A stretch of DNA of 64,000 nt from positions 4,902 to 68,901 of the forward strand of contig JAVBOM010000032.1 of the NCBI GenBank assembly GCA_031550535.1, read 5' to 3'. The notes below the pieces were generated by a model, which did not search any database, was not told where the DNA came from, and was given only the letters and a program-made list of their open reading frames with translations. Source of the DNA: Avichristensenella sp031550535. GTDB taxonomy: Bacteria > Bacillota > Clostridia > Christensenellales > Aristaeellaceae. Every line of letters starts with the position of its first letter. Position 1 is the first letter of the stretch. The translations under genes and the position numbers were made by a program. Below, piece after piece: positions 8,346 through 16,504 of the stretch.

Positions 8346-9053
8346 ATGACGCTGGACGAGGTCATGATCTCGCTCGCGGCGCTTGCCACCGAGCAAACCA
8401 AGAAGGTTTACCGCGCCCAGGGCGTGCGCGAGCCGTACTTTGGCGTGCCCACGACGGCGATGAAGCCGCTCGCGAAGAAAAACAGGGGCGACCAGGCGCT
8501 GGCCGAGGCGCTTTACGCGACCGGCAACTACGACGCCATGTACTTCGCCGGCATGATCGCCGATCCGGGGACCATGACCGGGGCGGATTTTGACCGGTGG
8601 ATGGACGCCGCGTATTTCCACATGCTTTCCGATTACGTGGTGGCCGTGACCCTGGCGGAGACGGATTTCGCGCAGGAAGTGGCCGACCGCTGGATCGCGA
8701 GCGGCGAGGAGCTGCGCATGTCCGCTGGCTGGGCGTGCTACGAATGGCTGCTCGGCTCGCGGCCGGACGGTGAGTTTGACGTGGAGAAGCTCCACGCCAT
8801 GCTGCGGACGGCGGAGGATACCATCCACGGCCAGCCGAACCGCACGCGCTACAGCATGAACGGTTTTGTGATCGCGGTGGGCACATCGTTTCTGCCGCTG
8901 CACAACGAAGCTGTGCAGGCTGCGGAGAGGATCGGCGAGGTGAGCGTATCCAAGGAAAAGGGGCGCTGCGCTGTGCCGCTGGCGGCCGAGTCGATCCGGA
9001 AGGCGGAGGAGAAGGGGCGGCTTGGGTTCAAGCGGAAGAACGTGCGATGCTGA
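8346..9053 (+). CDS. DNA alkylation repair protein (AlkD-like HEAT-repeat family)
   Basis: A product of 235 residues made of helical repeats, with the family features YRAQGVREPYFGVPTTAMKPLAKK near the start and DYVVAVTLAETDFA and AGWACYEWLLGSRPD in the middle. AlkD relatives excise alkylated bases, though many Clostridia paralogues lack demonstrated activity. The first codon is 1 nt after the regulator stop, so the genes are co-transcribed and probably translationally coupled. The end overlaps the next gene by 7 bp. Confidence 0.8.
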   Translation: MTLDEVMISLAALATEQTKKVYRAQGVREPYFGVPTTAMKPLAKKNRGDQALAEALYATGNYDAMYFAGMIADPGTMTGADFDRWMDAAYFHMLSDYVVAVTLAETDFAQEVADRWIASGEELRMSAGWACYEWLLGSRPDGEFDVEKLHAMLRTAEDTIHGQPNRTRYSMNGFVIAVGTSFLPLHNEAVQAAERIGEVSVSKEKGRCAVPLAAESIRKAEEKGRLGFKRKNVRC

Positions 9054-9649
9054 CAGGAGACATCATACCCTTCGGTGAATACGCATGGCGCGTGCTGGAC
9101 ATGCGGGATGGCGCGGCCCTGCTCATAACCGAAGAGATCATCGAAAAGCGCCCGTATCATGACACGTATAGGGACATCACATGGGCCGGCTGCTCGCTCC
9201 GAAAGTACCTGAACGGGGAGTTCCTTGGCCGGTTTGGCGAGGCCGATCGATCAAGAATCATTTCGGTGACAAACAACAACCCCGACAATCCTTGGTTTGG
9301 CACGAACGGCGGAGAAGATACGCAGGACCGCGTTTTTCTGCTGGATATTGAGGACATGGTGTGCAGGTATTTTGGCGATAGCAGCGACAAGCTGCGGAAC
9401 CGAAGCCCCAAACAGAGTTACTGGTTTCAAAGAAAAGATGGCAACAACGGCAGGCGAATCGCGACTTTCGCGGGCACGGAAAGGCGTTCTTGGTGGTGGC
9501 TTCGGTCGCCCGGCCGCGTAGGCGTGAAAGCCGTATACATCCATGGGGATGGCAATATCGGCATCCAAGGCAACAACATTTTGAAAGGCAACATCGGTGA
9601 GGGCGAATGCCGTGGCGGTGTCCGTCCAGCTTTGTGGCTGAAGCGGTAG
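9047..9649 (+). CDS. DUF6273-like domain protein
   Basis: A product of 200 residues. The pattern FGEYAWRVLDMRDGAALLITE...YHDTYRDITWAGCSLRKYLNGEF near the start and the C-terminal RSWWWLRSPGR...GGVRPALWL match the DUF6273 family, often found as a beta-rich, formylglycine-like or surface-associated domain in Clostridia. Function is unknown. It overlaps the AlkD-like gene by 7 bp and has no signal peptide. Confidence 0.75.
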   Translation: MLTGDIIPFGEYAWRVLDMRDGAALLITEEIIEKRPYHDTYRDITWAGCSLRKYLNGEFLGRFGEADRSRIISVTNNNPDNPWFGTNGGEDTQDRVFLLDIEDMVCRYFGDSSDKLRNRSPKQSYWFQRKDGNNGRRIATFAGTERRSWWWLRSPGRVGVKAVYIHGDGNIGIQGNNILKGNIGEGECRGGVRPALWLKR

Positions 9650-9709
9650 GGTTTCTGGCAAAATCTCTAAACGGCGCGCGATTTTCCAAATCACCGCCGC
9701 CGCCGAAAA
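9646..9709 (+). repeat. Dispersed double-hairpin element, decayed copy 4
   Basis: GTAGGGTTTCTGGCAAAATC, then GGCGCGCGATTTTCC and AAATCACCGCCGCCGCC: recognisable but with several changes in both stems. It overlaps the stop codon of the preceding gene. Confidence 0.6.
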
Positions 9710-9713
9710 AAAC

Positions 9714-9753
9714 GGTCCGGAAAGGCTGCTATGCCTACGGGCCGTTTTTTTTA
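9714..9753 (+). terminator. Bidirectional terminator between convergent genes
   Basis: AAAAAACGGTCC and GGGCCGTTTTTT form a stem flanked by A- and T-runs on both sides, between the DUF6273-like gene and the minus-strand GGDEF gene. Confidence 0.75.
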
Positions 9754-9765
9754 TGCTTTTGGTCT

Positions 9766-12405
9766 CTACATTTCCTGCGTGCTTTCCCCGCCAGAAACGC
9801 CCCACTGGTTCTTGCCCGCGGCCTTCGCGCGGTACAGCGCCTCATCCGCGCGGGCGTATAGCGCCTGGAACGACTGCCCGTCGCGCGGGTAGCGCGCCAC
9901 GCCCACCGTGCCGGACAGGTTCCAGGCCGGGTTGGCGCGGCGTAGCAGCGCGCAGATGGCCTCCGCGCGCGCGGCGATCATCGCCTCGTCGCGGATGTTC
10001 TTCAGGAACACCATGAATTCGTCCCCGCCGACACGGCCGACAATGTCCCCTGCCCGGAACAGCGCGCGAAGCTGTCCGGCGATGTACTGAAGCGCCTCGT
10101 CGCCCCCGGTATGGCCAAATGTGTCGTTGAGCGCCTTGAAATCGTCGATGTCCAGCATCATCAGCGCGTGCTCCCCGCCGCCGCCCTCATCGCGCAGAAA
10201 GCGGGCGATATGCTGCTCGGTCGCCCCGCGGTTGTATAGCTGCGTCAGCGGGTCCGTCTCCGCGCGCTGTTGGTAATCCTGCAATTCCCGACGTTCCCTG
10301 TCAATATCAAAGGAGATGCCGAACACGCGGCGCACGACGCCGCCTTCGTCCGGCAGGGCGATCAGGCTGTACCGCCGCCAGCGGTAGAACGCCTCCCCGT
10401 CGGCCATGCGCGGCATGCGCATGACGCCCTCGGCCTGCGACTGGCCGTGCTTGACAAGCATCATCGCGTCCCAGAAGCGCGGGTAATCGTCCGGATGCAT
10501 CGTCCGCTGCAGCAGGCCGTCCTCCGCGCGCAGGTCATCCACCGGCAGGCTGTGCACCGTTTCAAACGACTCGGAAAATAGAATCATGTTGTCGTGCGGC
10601 CGCCAGTCCAGCAGCACAATGCCGCTCTTTTCGAAGATGTCGTTGTACTGATCCGCGCCGATGCGGAAGGAGATCGTCCGCCGGGCGGTTTCGGGCGGCT
10701 CGTGCGGCGTGCCCTGCGCCTTACTGTGCGCGCGGAACGCCTCCATGCCGAGCGCCGGTCCGCCGTAGCAGCAGAAAGCGCCGTGCAGCGCGTTTGCCGC
10801 GGCGGACAGGCTGGCGGAGGACAGATCCACCGGAAGGCAGATCGCCGCCCGGCCGTGCGCCAGCGCGGGGAGCAGCGTTTCCGTCATCTGCGGCGGGTAG
10901 ACGCCGCCCAGCAGGTCGCGGGCAAACCGCTCCGCGAGCACCACGCGATCGAACAGGTCGCTGCCGAGGCACACATTGGCGATGGAAGGCTCGCCCACAC
11001 TGTGGATGCCCACCTGGAACCCTAGCGCGCGCAGTTCGCCGACGAACGCCTCCAGCCGCGTGCGGTCCATGTTCAGCGCCATGTCCTGGGCGATGTTCAC
11101 GCACAGGCGCGAGGGGTCGACCGGATGCTGCGCCAGCGCCTCGTGGAGCGTCCGGGGCAGCGCGTCCGCGTCTTCCGCGCGCAGCGCGATGTACAGGCCG
11201 ATGAGCGGCAATCGGATGCCTTCTGTGGTTAGGCTGTACAGGAAGGAAAAGAGCTGGCGCATGCTGATACGAAGCAGGTGCGCGGCCGCCTTTCCGGGCA
11301 TGCTCATCACGGATTCCATGGCCCGCGCGGACATCCCCTCGTCGCCGCTTTCCGCTGGGTAGGCGTAGTAATCGTATCCGTATGTTGCGCGGCCCTCGCT
11401 GGTAAGCATCGGCAGAAAGCGCCCCACCGGAGCGCCGGGCAGAGGCCCGCTGCCCAGGGCCGAAACGCTGCTCGCCCGTGTCCGCTGCGCCCAGCGCATG
11501 GACGCGTTGTAGAACACCAGGTTATCCTTGCCCATGCGCTTGGCGACGCTGGTGGCGATTTCGGCCGCCTCGTACAGCGCGCTTGCCTCCGCGCCATCTT
11601 CCGGCGCGCAGGAAACGCCGACGCAGACCGTGGCGACGACGGGAGCGCCCGGCGCGTCCGGGTATTCGTGGCGGAGCGCCGCCTTCAGCCCCTCCGCGAA
11701 GCGGATGGTGGCCAGACGGTCATCCCCCCGAGGCACCAAGGCACAGAACGTGTCCCCGTGGGGCCGCCCGATGATGGCGCTGGGCGGCATCTCCCGCGAT
11801 AGCGCCTCCGCCGTGTCCACCAGCACCAGATCGCCAAAATGGTTCCCGCAGCGCTCGTTGATGGCCTTCAGGCCGTCCACGTTGATGTGCAGCAGCATGG
11901 CCCTGCCAGAGAGCGCCGCCAGCCCCTCGCCCATCGCGCTTTCCAGTGACGCGCCGCTTGGGAGGCCGAGCAGCGGGTCGCGGGACAGCACATGCTGGTA
12001 CAGGATATCCCGTTTTTGATATTCGTGCAGTTCAATGAGGCAGCGCAGCCGGCGCCAGCCGATGCGCGGCTGAATCGGCGTCTCCAGCGTGTCGCACACG
12101 TACAGGCCTGGCGGGAGCGCCGCGTCCACGGACATGCCGCGCGGCAGCAGGAGGACCAGGGGCGGACAGTCCACCGATTCGCCCGTCTGCAGCGCGAGCG
12201 CCGCGTCCAGCCCTTCGCCCACGAGGAGCGCCGCGTCCACCACGCACAGGTCGATGGCAAAGCCGTGCCGCCGGGCCAGCGCGAGGAGTTCAGGCCCGGT
12301 TTCCGCCTCCAGGATATTCCATTCGTTCTCCGGCTGGAATAGCGCCCGGAGCGCCGAGCGGTCCGCCGCGCTTCCCGCGAAGAGCAGCATCCGTTGTTTG
12401 GGCAT
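9766..12405 (-). CDS. Multidomain signalling protein: REC-like, GGDEF(degenerate), EAL(degenerate), PAS, GGDEF
   Basis: An 879-residue soluble protein. About 1-115 is a receiver-like fold (KQRMLLFAGSAADRSALRALF...IDLCVVDAALL). About 140-290 is a GGDEF domain with RPHGDTF in place of RxGGDEF. About 340-545 is an EAL-like domain lacking the EAL signature. About 570-700 is a PAS domain ending GISFDIDRERRE. The C-terminal 160 residues are an intact GGDEF domain (DPLTQLYNR, RVGGDEF). It probably makes cyclic di-GMP through the last domain, with the others sensing. The start at 12405 follows GGAGG at 6 nt; the in-frame GTG at 12417 overlaps that site. Confidence 0.85.
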   Translation of the reverse strand: MPKQRMLLFAGSAADRSALRALFQPENEWNILEAETGPELLALARRHGFAIDLCVVDAALLVGEGLDAALALQTGESVDCPPLVLLLPRGMSVDAALPPGLYVCDTLETPIQPRIGWRRLRCLIELHEYQKRDILYQHVLSRDPLLGLPSGASLESAMGEGLAALSGRAMLLHINVDGLKAINERCGNHFGDLVLVDTAEALSREMPPSAIIGRPHGDTFCALVPRGDDRLATIRFAEGLKAALRHEYPDAPGAPVVATVCVGVSCAPEDGAEASALYEAAEIATSVAKRMGKDNLVFYNASMRWAQRTRASSVSALGSGPLPGAPVGRFLPMLTSEGRATYGYDYYAYPAESGDEGMSARAMESVMSMPGKAAAHLLRISMRQLFSFLYSLTTEGIRLPLIGLYIALRAEDADALPRTLHEALAQHPVDPSRLCVNIAQDMALNMDRTRLEAFVGELRALGFQVGIHSVGEPSIANVCLGSDLFDRVVLAERFARDLLGGVYPPQMTETLLPALAHGRAAICLPVDLSSASLSAAANALHGAFCCYGGPALGMEAFRAHSKAQGTPHEPPETARRTISFRIGADQYNDIFEKSGIVLLDWRPHDNMILFSESFETVHSLPVDDLRAEDGLLQRTMHPDDYPRFWDAMMLVKHGQSQAEGVMRMPRMADGEAFYRWRRYSLIALPDEGGVVRRVFGISFDIDRERRELQDYQQRAETDPLTQLYNRGATEQHIARFLRDEGGGGEHALMMLDIDDFKALNDTFGHTGGDEALQYIAGQLRALFRAGDIVGRVGGDEFMVFLKNIRDEAMIAARAEAICALLRRANPAWNLSGTVGVARYPRDGQSFQALYARADEALYRAKAAGKNQWGVSGGESTQEM

Positions 12406-12458
12406 GATGGCCTCCACCCGTGCTGTCCATAAGAAATAAAAGCAATTCTGGTAGCAGC

Positions 12459-12487
12459 ATCATATCACCTTGGAACCCAAAACGCAA
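12459..12487 (-). promoter_or_regulatory. SigA-type promoter of the GGDEF/EAL gene
   Basis: On the minus strand TTGCGT (12482-12487) and TATGAT (12459-12464) with a 17-bp spacer, about 55 bp before the start codon. Confidence 0.6.
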
Positions 12488-12526
12488 CCGAATGACGCGC
12501 AAAAATGGCGCATATGTTTGAGAGAG

Positions 12527-12584
12527 GTAAGGATTCCTGTGGAATCCTCTCATGGCGCCCGATTTTTCAAATCAGCGCCGCCAC
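12527..12584 (+). repeat. Dispersed double-hairpin element, copy 5
   Basis: First of two head-to-tail copies in the divergent gap; palindromes GGATTCCTGTGGAATCC and GGCGCCCGATTTTTC/AAATCAGCGCC. Confidence 0.9.
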
Positions 12585-12589
12585 CGAGA

Positions 12590-12647
12590 TAAGGATTTCT
12601 GCGGAATCCTCTCATGGCGCCCGATTCTTCGAATCCGCGCCGCCATC
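12590..12647 (+). repeat. Dispersed double-hairpin element, copy 6
   Basis: Second tandem copy, 5 bp after copy 5; ends in GCCGCCATC about 20 bp before the Shine-Dalgarno site of the next gene. Confidence 0.9.
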
Positions 12648-12676
12648 AAGGATCTCTGCTTGGGGGAGGTGATTTC

Positions 12677-13372
12677 GTGCCGGAGCCCTTCAAGCGGCGG
12701 CAGCTCCTGCTGCGCCGGGAGGACGGGGAGGCGGCGGGGTTTGTGCGCGTGGAGCAGGAAGGCGCGCGGTGTGCCGTGGAGATCCGCGCGGAGGGGGTAA
12801 TCGGCGACGCGCGGGCGGTGCTGCTCCGCCCCGGCGGCGGCGAGCCGTGCGCGCTGGGCGCGGTGCGCAAGGGCAAGGGGAGCTACTCCCTGCGGGCCGA
12901 GGAAGTGGAGGGATACACGCAGGCCGCCGTACTGGCGGGCGATAGGCTGCTGCTGATCGGCGGGGAAGGGGCGGACTTTCCGGAGATGCGCCGGCGAATG
13001 CTCGCCCAGCCGAGCGGGGCACGGCGCGTGGCGGCACAGCCTGTGGTGCGGACGGGGGACGCGGAATATGCGGATTTCACGGCCGAACGCGCCCCGGAAA
13101 GCGACGCGTGGGCGGTGCCCGCCAGGGAACGGCCCGCCGCGCGCCGGGAAGAGCGCCCCGCGTGGCGCGCGGAGGAAACCCGCGATGGGTGGGTGTTCAC
13201 ACCGCTGTACGCCAAGAACGCGCCGGAGCGCATCACGGGCCGGTTTCTGCGGGATGGCTGTGTCGTGGCGACGCTCCAAGGGGTCGCGGGCGTGTACGCG
13301 CCGGAACCGCCGCCAGGGCTGACGGGGTTTGTCTGGGACACGGGGTACTGGGTGAAGGTGGAGGGGGAATAG
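12677..13372 (+). CDS. Hypothetical protein, Arg/Glu-rich, soluble
   Basis: A product of 231 residues that I do not recognise. It has no signal peptide or membrane segment. The N-terminal half (about 1-110) looks like a compact beta domain with Gly/Arg turns. The middle (about 120-165) is an Arg/Ala/Glu/Pro-rich linker. The C-terminus has a conserved-looking segment (ITGRFLRDGCVVATLQGVAGVYAPEP...FVWDTGYWVKVE). The start is a GTG at 12677 with GGGGGAGG 8 nt upstream. An apparent ATG start at 12614 reads through the end of a repeat copy and is rejected. Confidence 0.65.
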   Translation: MPEPFKRRQLLLRREDGEAAGFVRVEQEGARCAVEIRAEGVIGDARAVLLRPGGGEPCALGAVRKGKGSYSLRAEEVEGYTQAAVLAGDRLLLIGGEGADFPEMRRRMLAQPSGARRVAAQPVVRTGDAEYADFTAERAPESDAWAVPARERPAARREERPAWRAEETRDGWVFTPLYAKNAPERITGRFLRDGCVVATLQGVAGVYAPEPPPGLTGFVWDTGYWVKVEGE

Positions 13373-13435
13373 GCAAAAATGGGGCCGCCGCGCCGGATGT
13401 TGGCGCGACAGCCCTGTTTTCTGTGCTTATTGATC

Positions 13436-13960
13436 CTATTTCGCGTCTTTCACTTCGAAAATACGCCCGTCCAGGTCCTGCCGGAGCACCTTGGTGATTT
13501 CGCCGTCCTCGTTCAGGACGTTGTACTTAATCATGCCGGGGTCATAGGCCGCGACCTCCACAAAGTATGGGCGCAGCTTTTCCCCCTCGGGAGGTGTGAG
13601 CGAAACCTCCCAATACCCGCTTTTTAGGTTCGCGTCGAAGTGCGGCGCGACGGTGTAGAAAGTCATGGAGGGCGTGTACCCGGTCAGCGCGTCCGCGCCG
13701 ATCTTCTCGACCTTCTTGATGAACTCCACGGCGATGGCGACCGCCTCGGCCGGGGGCATGAGGGCCATGCATTCTTCCGTCAGGTAGCTTTCATCCGCGA
13801 CGAAGCCGGGGGCGGCCATGACGTCCTCCCATTGTTTGAGCAGGGCGGCGGTATCTTTCGGGACGTCCGTTTCCGCCAGCGCGGGGAGCGAAAGGAGCAG
13901 CGATGCCAGCAGGCAGACGGTTAGCACCGTGCAATGCTTGCGTAAAAATCTCTGATTCAC
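13436..13960 (-). CDS. Secreted protein of the BlaI-M56 operon, function unknown
   Basis: A product of 174 residues with a clear signal peptide (VNQRFLRKHCTVLTVCLLAS then SLPALAET, probable cleavage after ALA near residue 31). The mature part of about 143 residues has no family I recognise. It contains a Tyr/Pro-rich beta region (GYWEVSLTPPEGEKLRPYFVEVAAYD), possibly a PepSY- or NTF2-like fold. The GTG start at 13960 has AAGGAG 7 nt upstream. A longer ATG start at 14008 overlaps the M56 stop codon (ATGA) and cannot be excluded. It is third in the operon, so it may be the output of the sensor pair. Confidence 0.7.
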   Translation of the reverse strand: MNQRFLRKHCTVLTVCLLASLLLSLPALAETDVPKDTAALLKQWEDVMAAPGFVADESYLTEECMALMPPAEAVAIAVEFIKKVEKIGADALTGYTPSMTFYTVAPHFDANLKSGYWEVSLTPPEGEKLRPYFVEVAAYDPGMIKYNVLNEDGEITKVLRQDLDGRIFEVKDAK

Positions 13961-14004
13961 TTGTGATCTCCTTCTATCGGCAGGATGTGGTGTATGTTTG
14001 CGTG

Positions 14005-15468
14005 TCATCCGTTCTGCTCCACCATGGCGAGCACCGTGCCGTCCTTGTCCACGATCATCATACAGCCGCTTCCGGCTTCAAACGGAGCCTCATACTGCAT
14101 GTACGTGTCCGGCGTGACGGTGTAGCGGTCGTTGGAGCCGGTGAGCGCATAGGTTTCATCGTAGGCATCCAGTATCACGTACGCTTCGCCCAGTTCCACG
14201 ATTCGTCCATACGTGGTTTGCCCGGCGATCTCCACGCGCGTGGGCTGCAGCGGTTCGGTTATCATCCGCATATACTCGGCATCCGTTGCCGCCGGCATCA
14301 TGTCAATGGGCTCGGCAAATGTCGCCCGGATGCCAACGGAAGCGTAGTCCTCGGCCTCGCCGCTTTCCTCGGGCAACAGCAGGAGCCGGATGGGCGGCAT
14401 GCCGAGCACATCTGCCCGCACAACACGGGTTGTGCCCTCCTCCAGACCGTTGGTGATCGCAAGATACGTATACCCCTCGTCCACTTTTTCCACTGCCACC
14501 GATGTCCCCGCCGCCAGCGTCAACAAGACGGCGCACGCGAGCAAAAGCGCGCCGATTTTCCGCTTGTTGGGTTGAACAATGGTCATAATCCGTATTTTCA
14601 TGGCTTTTTTTCCTCCATAGAAGGATGTCGTCAGCAACGTGCGGTCCCTGGCCTGGGCCCGCGCGACGCCAATGATCGACATCGCGTATTGCCGCCTATC
14701 GTCCGCGCTTCGGTTCTCCATCACCTTTTCGTCGCAGGAGATTTCGCATTGCAGCGCAACAAGCCGCGCAAGCAGATAAACCGCCGGGTTGAACCAATGC
14801 AAGGCCATGGCCAGCAGCGCTAAGGCCTTGCCCAGCAGGTCTTTTCTTTTGTGGTGTATAAGCTCGTGCAGTAGGATAAAAGGCAGGTCGTCCGCTGTTG
14901 TCCCGTGCTCCGGCAGCAGTATCACCGGCCTGCCAAGCCAAATCAGCATGGGGCTGGATACGCACGCGCAGTGCCGCAGCGCGATTTCGCGGCCATCCAG
15001 GCGCAGGTCGCGCTTTGCCGCGTCAAGCTGCGACAGCCATTCCGCGTCCCGGACCGGTTCGCTCCAGCGGCCCACGGACCGCAGAAACCTTGCGTGCTGT
15101 GCGCCGTGATACAGCAGCGTGCCGCATGCCCCGGCAATCCACACCAGGAAAACGATGTGCCACGGGGAAACCTGCGGGGGCGCTTGCGCGGCGGGCGGGC
15201 CGGTCCGCGCAGCCTGCGTTGCCACCTGCGCCGGCGCGGGGTTTGCCGTGCCCGCCTCGTTTTGCAGGAAAGCCGGCGCGCTTTCCGCGGGGATGGTGAG
15301 CGCAGGCCGGAAGGGAACCCAAAACCCGATGAGCAGGACGATGCCCGCGAGGTAGAGCCACTTGGCGGCGTATCGCTTCCGCAGCCGCGCGGAAGCCAAG
15401 GCGTACAAGCCCGCGATCACGGCCATGGCAAGCGAGTACAAAAGGAAATCCCGCATCCAAAGTGTCAC
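14005..15468 (-). CDS. BlaR1/MecR1-like M56 family membrane metallopeptidase
   Basis: A product of 487 residues. Several N-terminal membrane segments (about 7-28, 36-52, 103-122) surround a cytoplasmic zinc-protease core with HELIHH (201-206) and a downstream ECEISCDE-like Glu (LQCEISCDEKVM). One more hydrophobic segment (GALLLACAVLLTLAAGTSVAVE, about 305-328) leads into an extracellular region of about 160 residues with no penicillin-binding motif. The sensed signal is therefore probably not a beta-lactam. The GTG start overlaps the stop codon of the repressor gene (GTGA), as is typical of BlaI-BlaR pairs. Confidence 0.85.
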   Translation of the reverse strand: MTLWMRDFLLYSLAMAVIAGLYALASARLRKRYAAKWLYLAGIVLLIGFWVPFRPALTIPAESAPAFLQNEAGTANPAPAQVATQAARTGPPAAQAPPQVSPWHIVFLVWIAGACGTLLYHGAQHARFLRSVGRWSEPVRDAEWLSQLDAAKRDLRLDGREIALRHCACVSSPMLIWLGRPVILLPEHGTTADDLPFILLHELIHHKRKDLLGKALALLAMALHWFNPAVYLLARLVALQCEISCDEKVMENRSADDRRQYAMSIIGVARAQARDRTLLTTSFYGGKKAMKIRIMTIVQPNKRKIGALLLACAVLLTLAAGTSVAVEKVDEGYTYLAITNGLEEGTTRVVRADVLGMPPIRLLLLPEESGEAEDYASVGIRATFAEPIDMMPAATDAEYMRMITEPLQPTRVEIAGQTTYGRIVELGEAYVILDAYDETYALTGSNDRYTVTPDTYMQYEAPFEAGSGCMMIVDKDGTVLAMVEQNG

Positions 15469-15857
15469 ACGTGATCCTCCCGGTGTGCGTTGGCCCACTG
15501 GACCAGATCCTCAATATCCGCTTCGCTCAGGCTTTCGCCCTGGAACGCGGCCGCAACCATGTTCACCAGCGAGCCTTCGTGGTATTGCTTCATGAAGCTG
15601 TTTGTCTCAAAGCGCAGGTAATCCTCCCGCGCCACCAGGGGATAGAAGAGCTTTTCCTTGCGCTTCTTCTCAAAGGAGAGGAACCCTCTGTCCGCCAGCC
15701 GGCCGAGCAGCGTGTGCAGGGTCTGCGGCTTCCATTCTTTGTGCGTTTCTTCAGCCAGGCGTTCCAGGATCATGCCGGCGGTAACCGGCGCCTCAAGCTG
15801 CCATATCGCTTTCATCACGTCGAACTCCGCGTCTGGCAGCTTTCTCATCTGTACCAC
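15465..15857 (-). CDS. BlaI/MecI/CopY family transcriptional repressor
   Basis: A winged-helix repressor of about 130 residues. KLPDAEFDVMKAIWQLEAPVTAGMILERL and KPQTLHTLLGRLADRGFLSFEKK show the DNA-binding fold, and the C-terminal helices carry the dimer and protease-cleavage region. Cleavage by the adjacent M56 protein would relieve repression (family knowledge). The GTG at 15857 has GGAG 9 nt upstream. An ATG at 15872 is possible but lacks a site, and an internal ATG at 15848 matches many homologues. A palindrome just upstream is a likely self-operator. Confidence 0.88.
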   Translation of the reverse strand: MVQMRKLPDAEFDVMKAIWQLEAPVTAGMILERLAEETHKEWKPQTLHTLLGRLADRGFLSFEKKRKEKLFYPLVAREDYLRFETNSFMKQYHEGSLVNMVAAAFQGESLSEADIEDLVQWANAHREDHV

Positions 15858-15874
15858 GGTAAACCACTCCATTC

Positions 15875-15884
15875 GACAATTGTC
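15875..15884. promoter_or_regulatory. Candidate BlaI-family operator
   Basis: GACAATTGTC is a perfect 10-bp palindrome resembling the TACA/TGTA half-sites of BlaI/MecI operators. It lies between the -10 box and the start codon, so bound repressor would block its own transcription. Confidence 0.55.
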
Positions 15885-15892
15885 TTAGCCGT

Positions 15893-15921
15893 AGTGTATC
15901 CGAGTTTCCAGGAAAAGTCAA
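15893..15921 (-). promoter_or_regulatory. SigA-type promoter of the BlaI-M56 operon
   Basis: On the minus strand TTGACT (15916-15921) and TACACT (15893-15898) with a 17-bp spacer, immediately upstream of the palindrome. Confidence 0.65.
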
Positions 15922-15971
15922 TAGGGTTTCGACGAATGTAGAAATAATTCGCGCATGAAAACCGGTGGGGT

Positions 15972-16361
15972 TCACCGCTGTGCTTGTCCGGGCACGCCCG
16001 CGCACACCGCGCAGACGCAGTGCACCACGAGCGTGTGGTAGAGCACCCGGGTCCCTGGCTCCGCGATATCCTTGGACAGCCGCACGCTCACCAGGGGCAT
16101 ATCCATGATTTTCCCGCAGCGGTCGCACACCAGATGCTCGTGCGGGGCCAGCACGCGGTCAAAGCGCACGGGTTCGTCCGCGATGTGGAGCCGCCGGATC
16201 ATCCCCGTATCCGCCAGGATGTTCAGGTTGCGGTATACGGTGCCCATGCTGATGTCAGGGAACTTTTTCCGCGCGCGGTCATAGACTTGTTCCGCGGTGT
16301 AATGCTCGGCGCCAGCCTGTACAATTTCCAGAACCGCCTGGCGCTGTTTTGTCATACCCAT
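15972..16361 (-). CDS. perR: Fur/PerR family metalloregulator (probable peroxide regulator)
   Basis: A product of 129 residues with the Fur winged helix (KQRQAVLEIVQ...HYTAEQVYDRARKKFPDISMGTVYRNLNILADTGMIRRL). The metal-binding half contains HEHLVCDRCGKI and a second CAVC pair, the structural zinc site typical of PerR/Fur. It is divergent from a catalase gene that has a PerR-box-like site over its promoter, which favours PerR over Fur or Zur. The start follows AAAGAGG at 5-6 nt. The precise metal is not provable from sequence. Confidence 0.85.
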   Translation of the reverse strand: MGMTKQRQAVLEIVQAGAEHYTAEQVYDRARKKFPDISMGTVYRNLNILADTGMIRRLHIADEPVRFDRVLAPHEHLVCDRCGKIMDMPLVSVRLSKDIAEPGTRVLYHTLVVHCVCAVCAGVPGQAQR

Positions 16362-16377
16362 AGCAAACCTCTTTAAG

Positions 16378-16391
16378 AATTAAAACTAATT
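16378..16391. promoter_or_regulatory. Imperfect inverted repeat near the perR start
   Basis: AATTAAAACTAATT lies between the perR -10 box (TATACT on the minus strand, preceded by TTGACT with a 16-bp spacer) and its start codon. It is a weaker candidate for autoregulation than the catalase site. Confidence 0.35.
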
Positions 16392-16439
16392 ACAGTATAG
16401 CCAAATTTCGAGGAAAGTCAATTCTATTCAATAATGTGC

Positions 16440-16488
16440 TTGACTTTTTCAGGGAAAGATGCTTTAATGGTATTAAGAATCATTACTA
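16440..16488 (+). promoter_or_regulatory. katA promoter with overlapping PerR-box-like site
   Basis: TTGACT (16440-16445) and TTTAAT (16463-16468) are 17 bp apart. TAAGAATCATTACTA (16474-16488) matches 10 of 14 defined positions of the PerR box, including the AAT-N-ATT core, and covers the expected transcription start. Confidence 0.65.
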
Positions 16489-16504
16489 AAAAAGAGGAGG
16501 CGGA

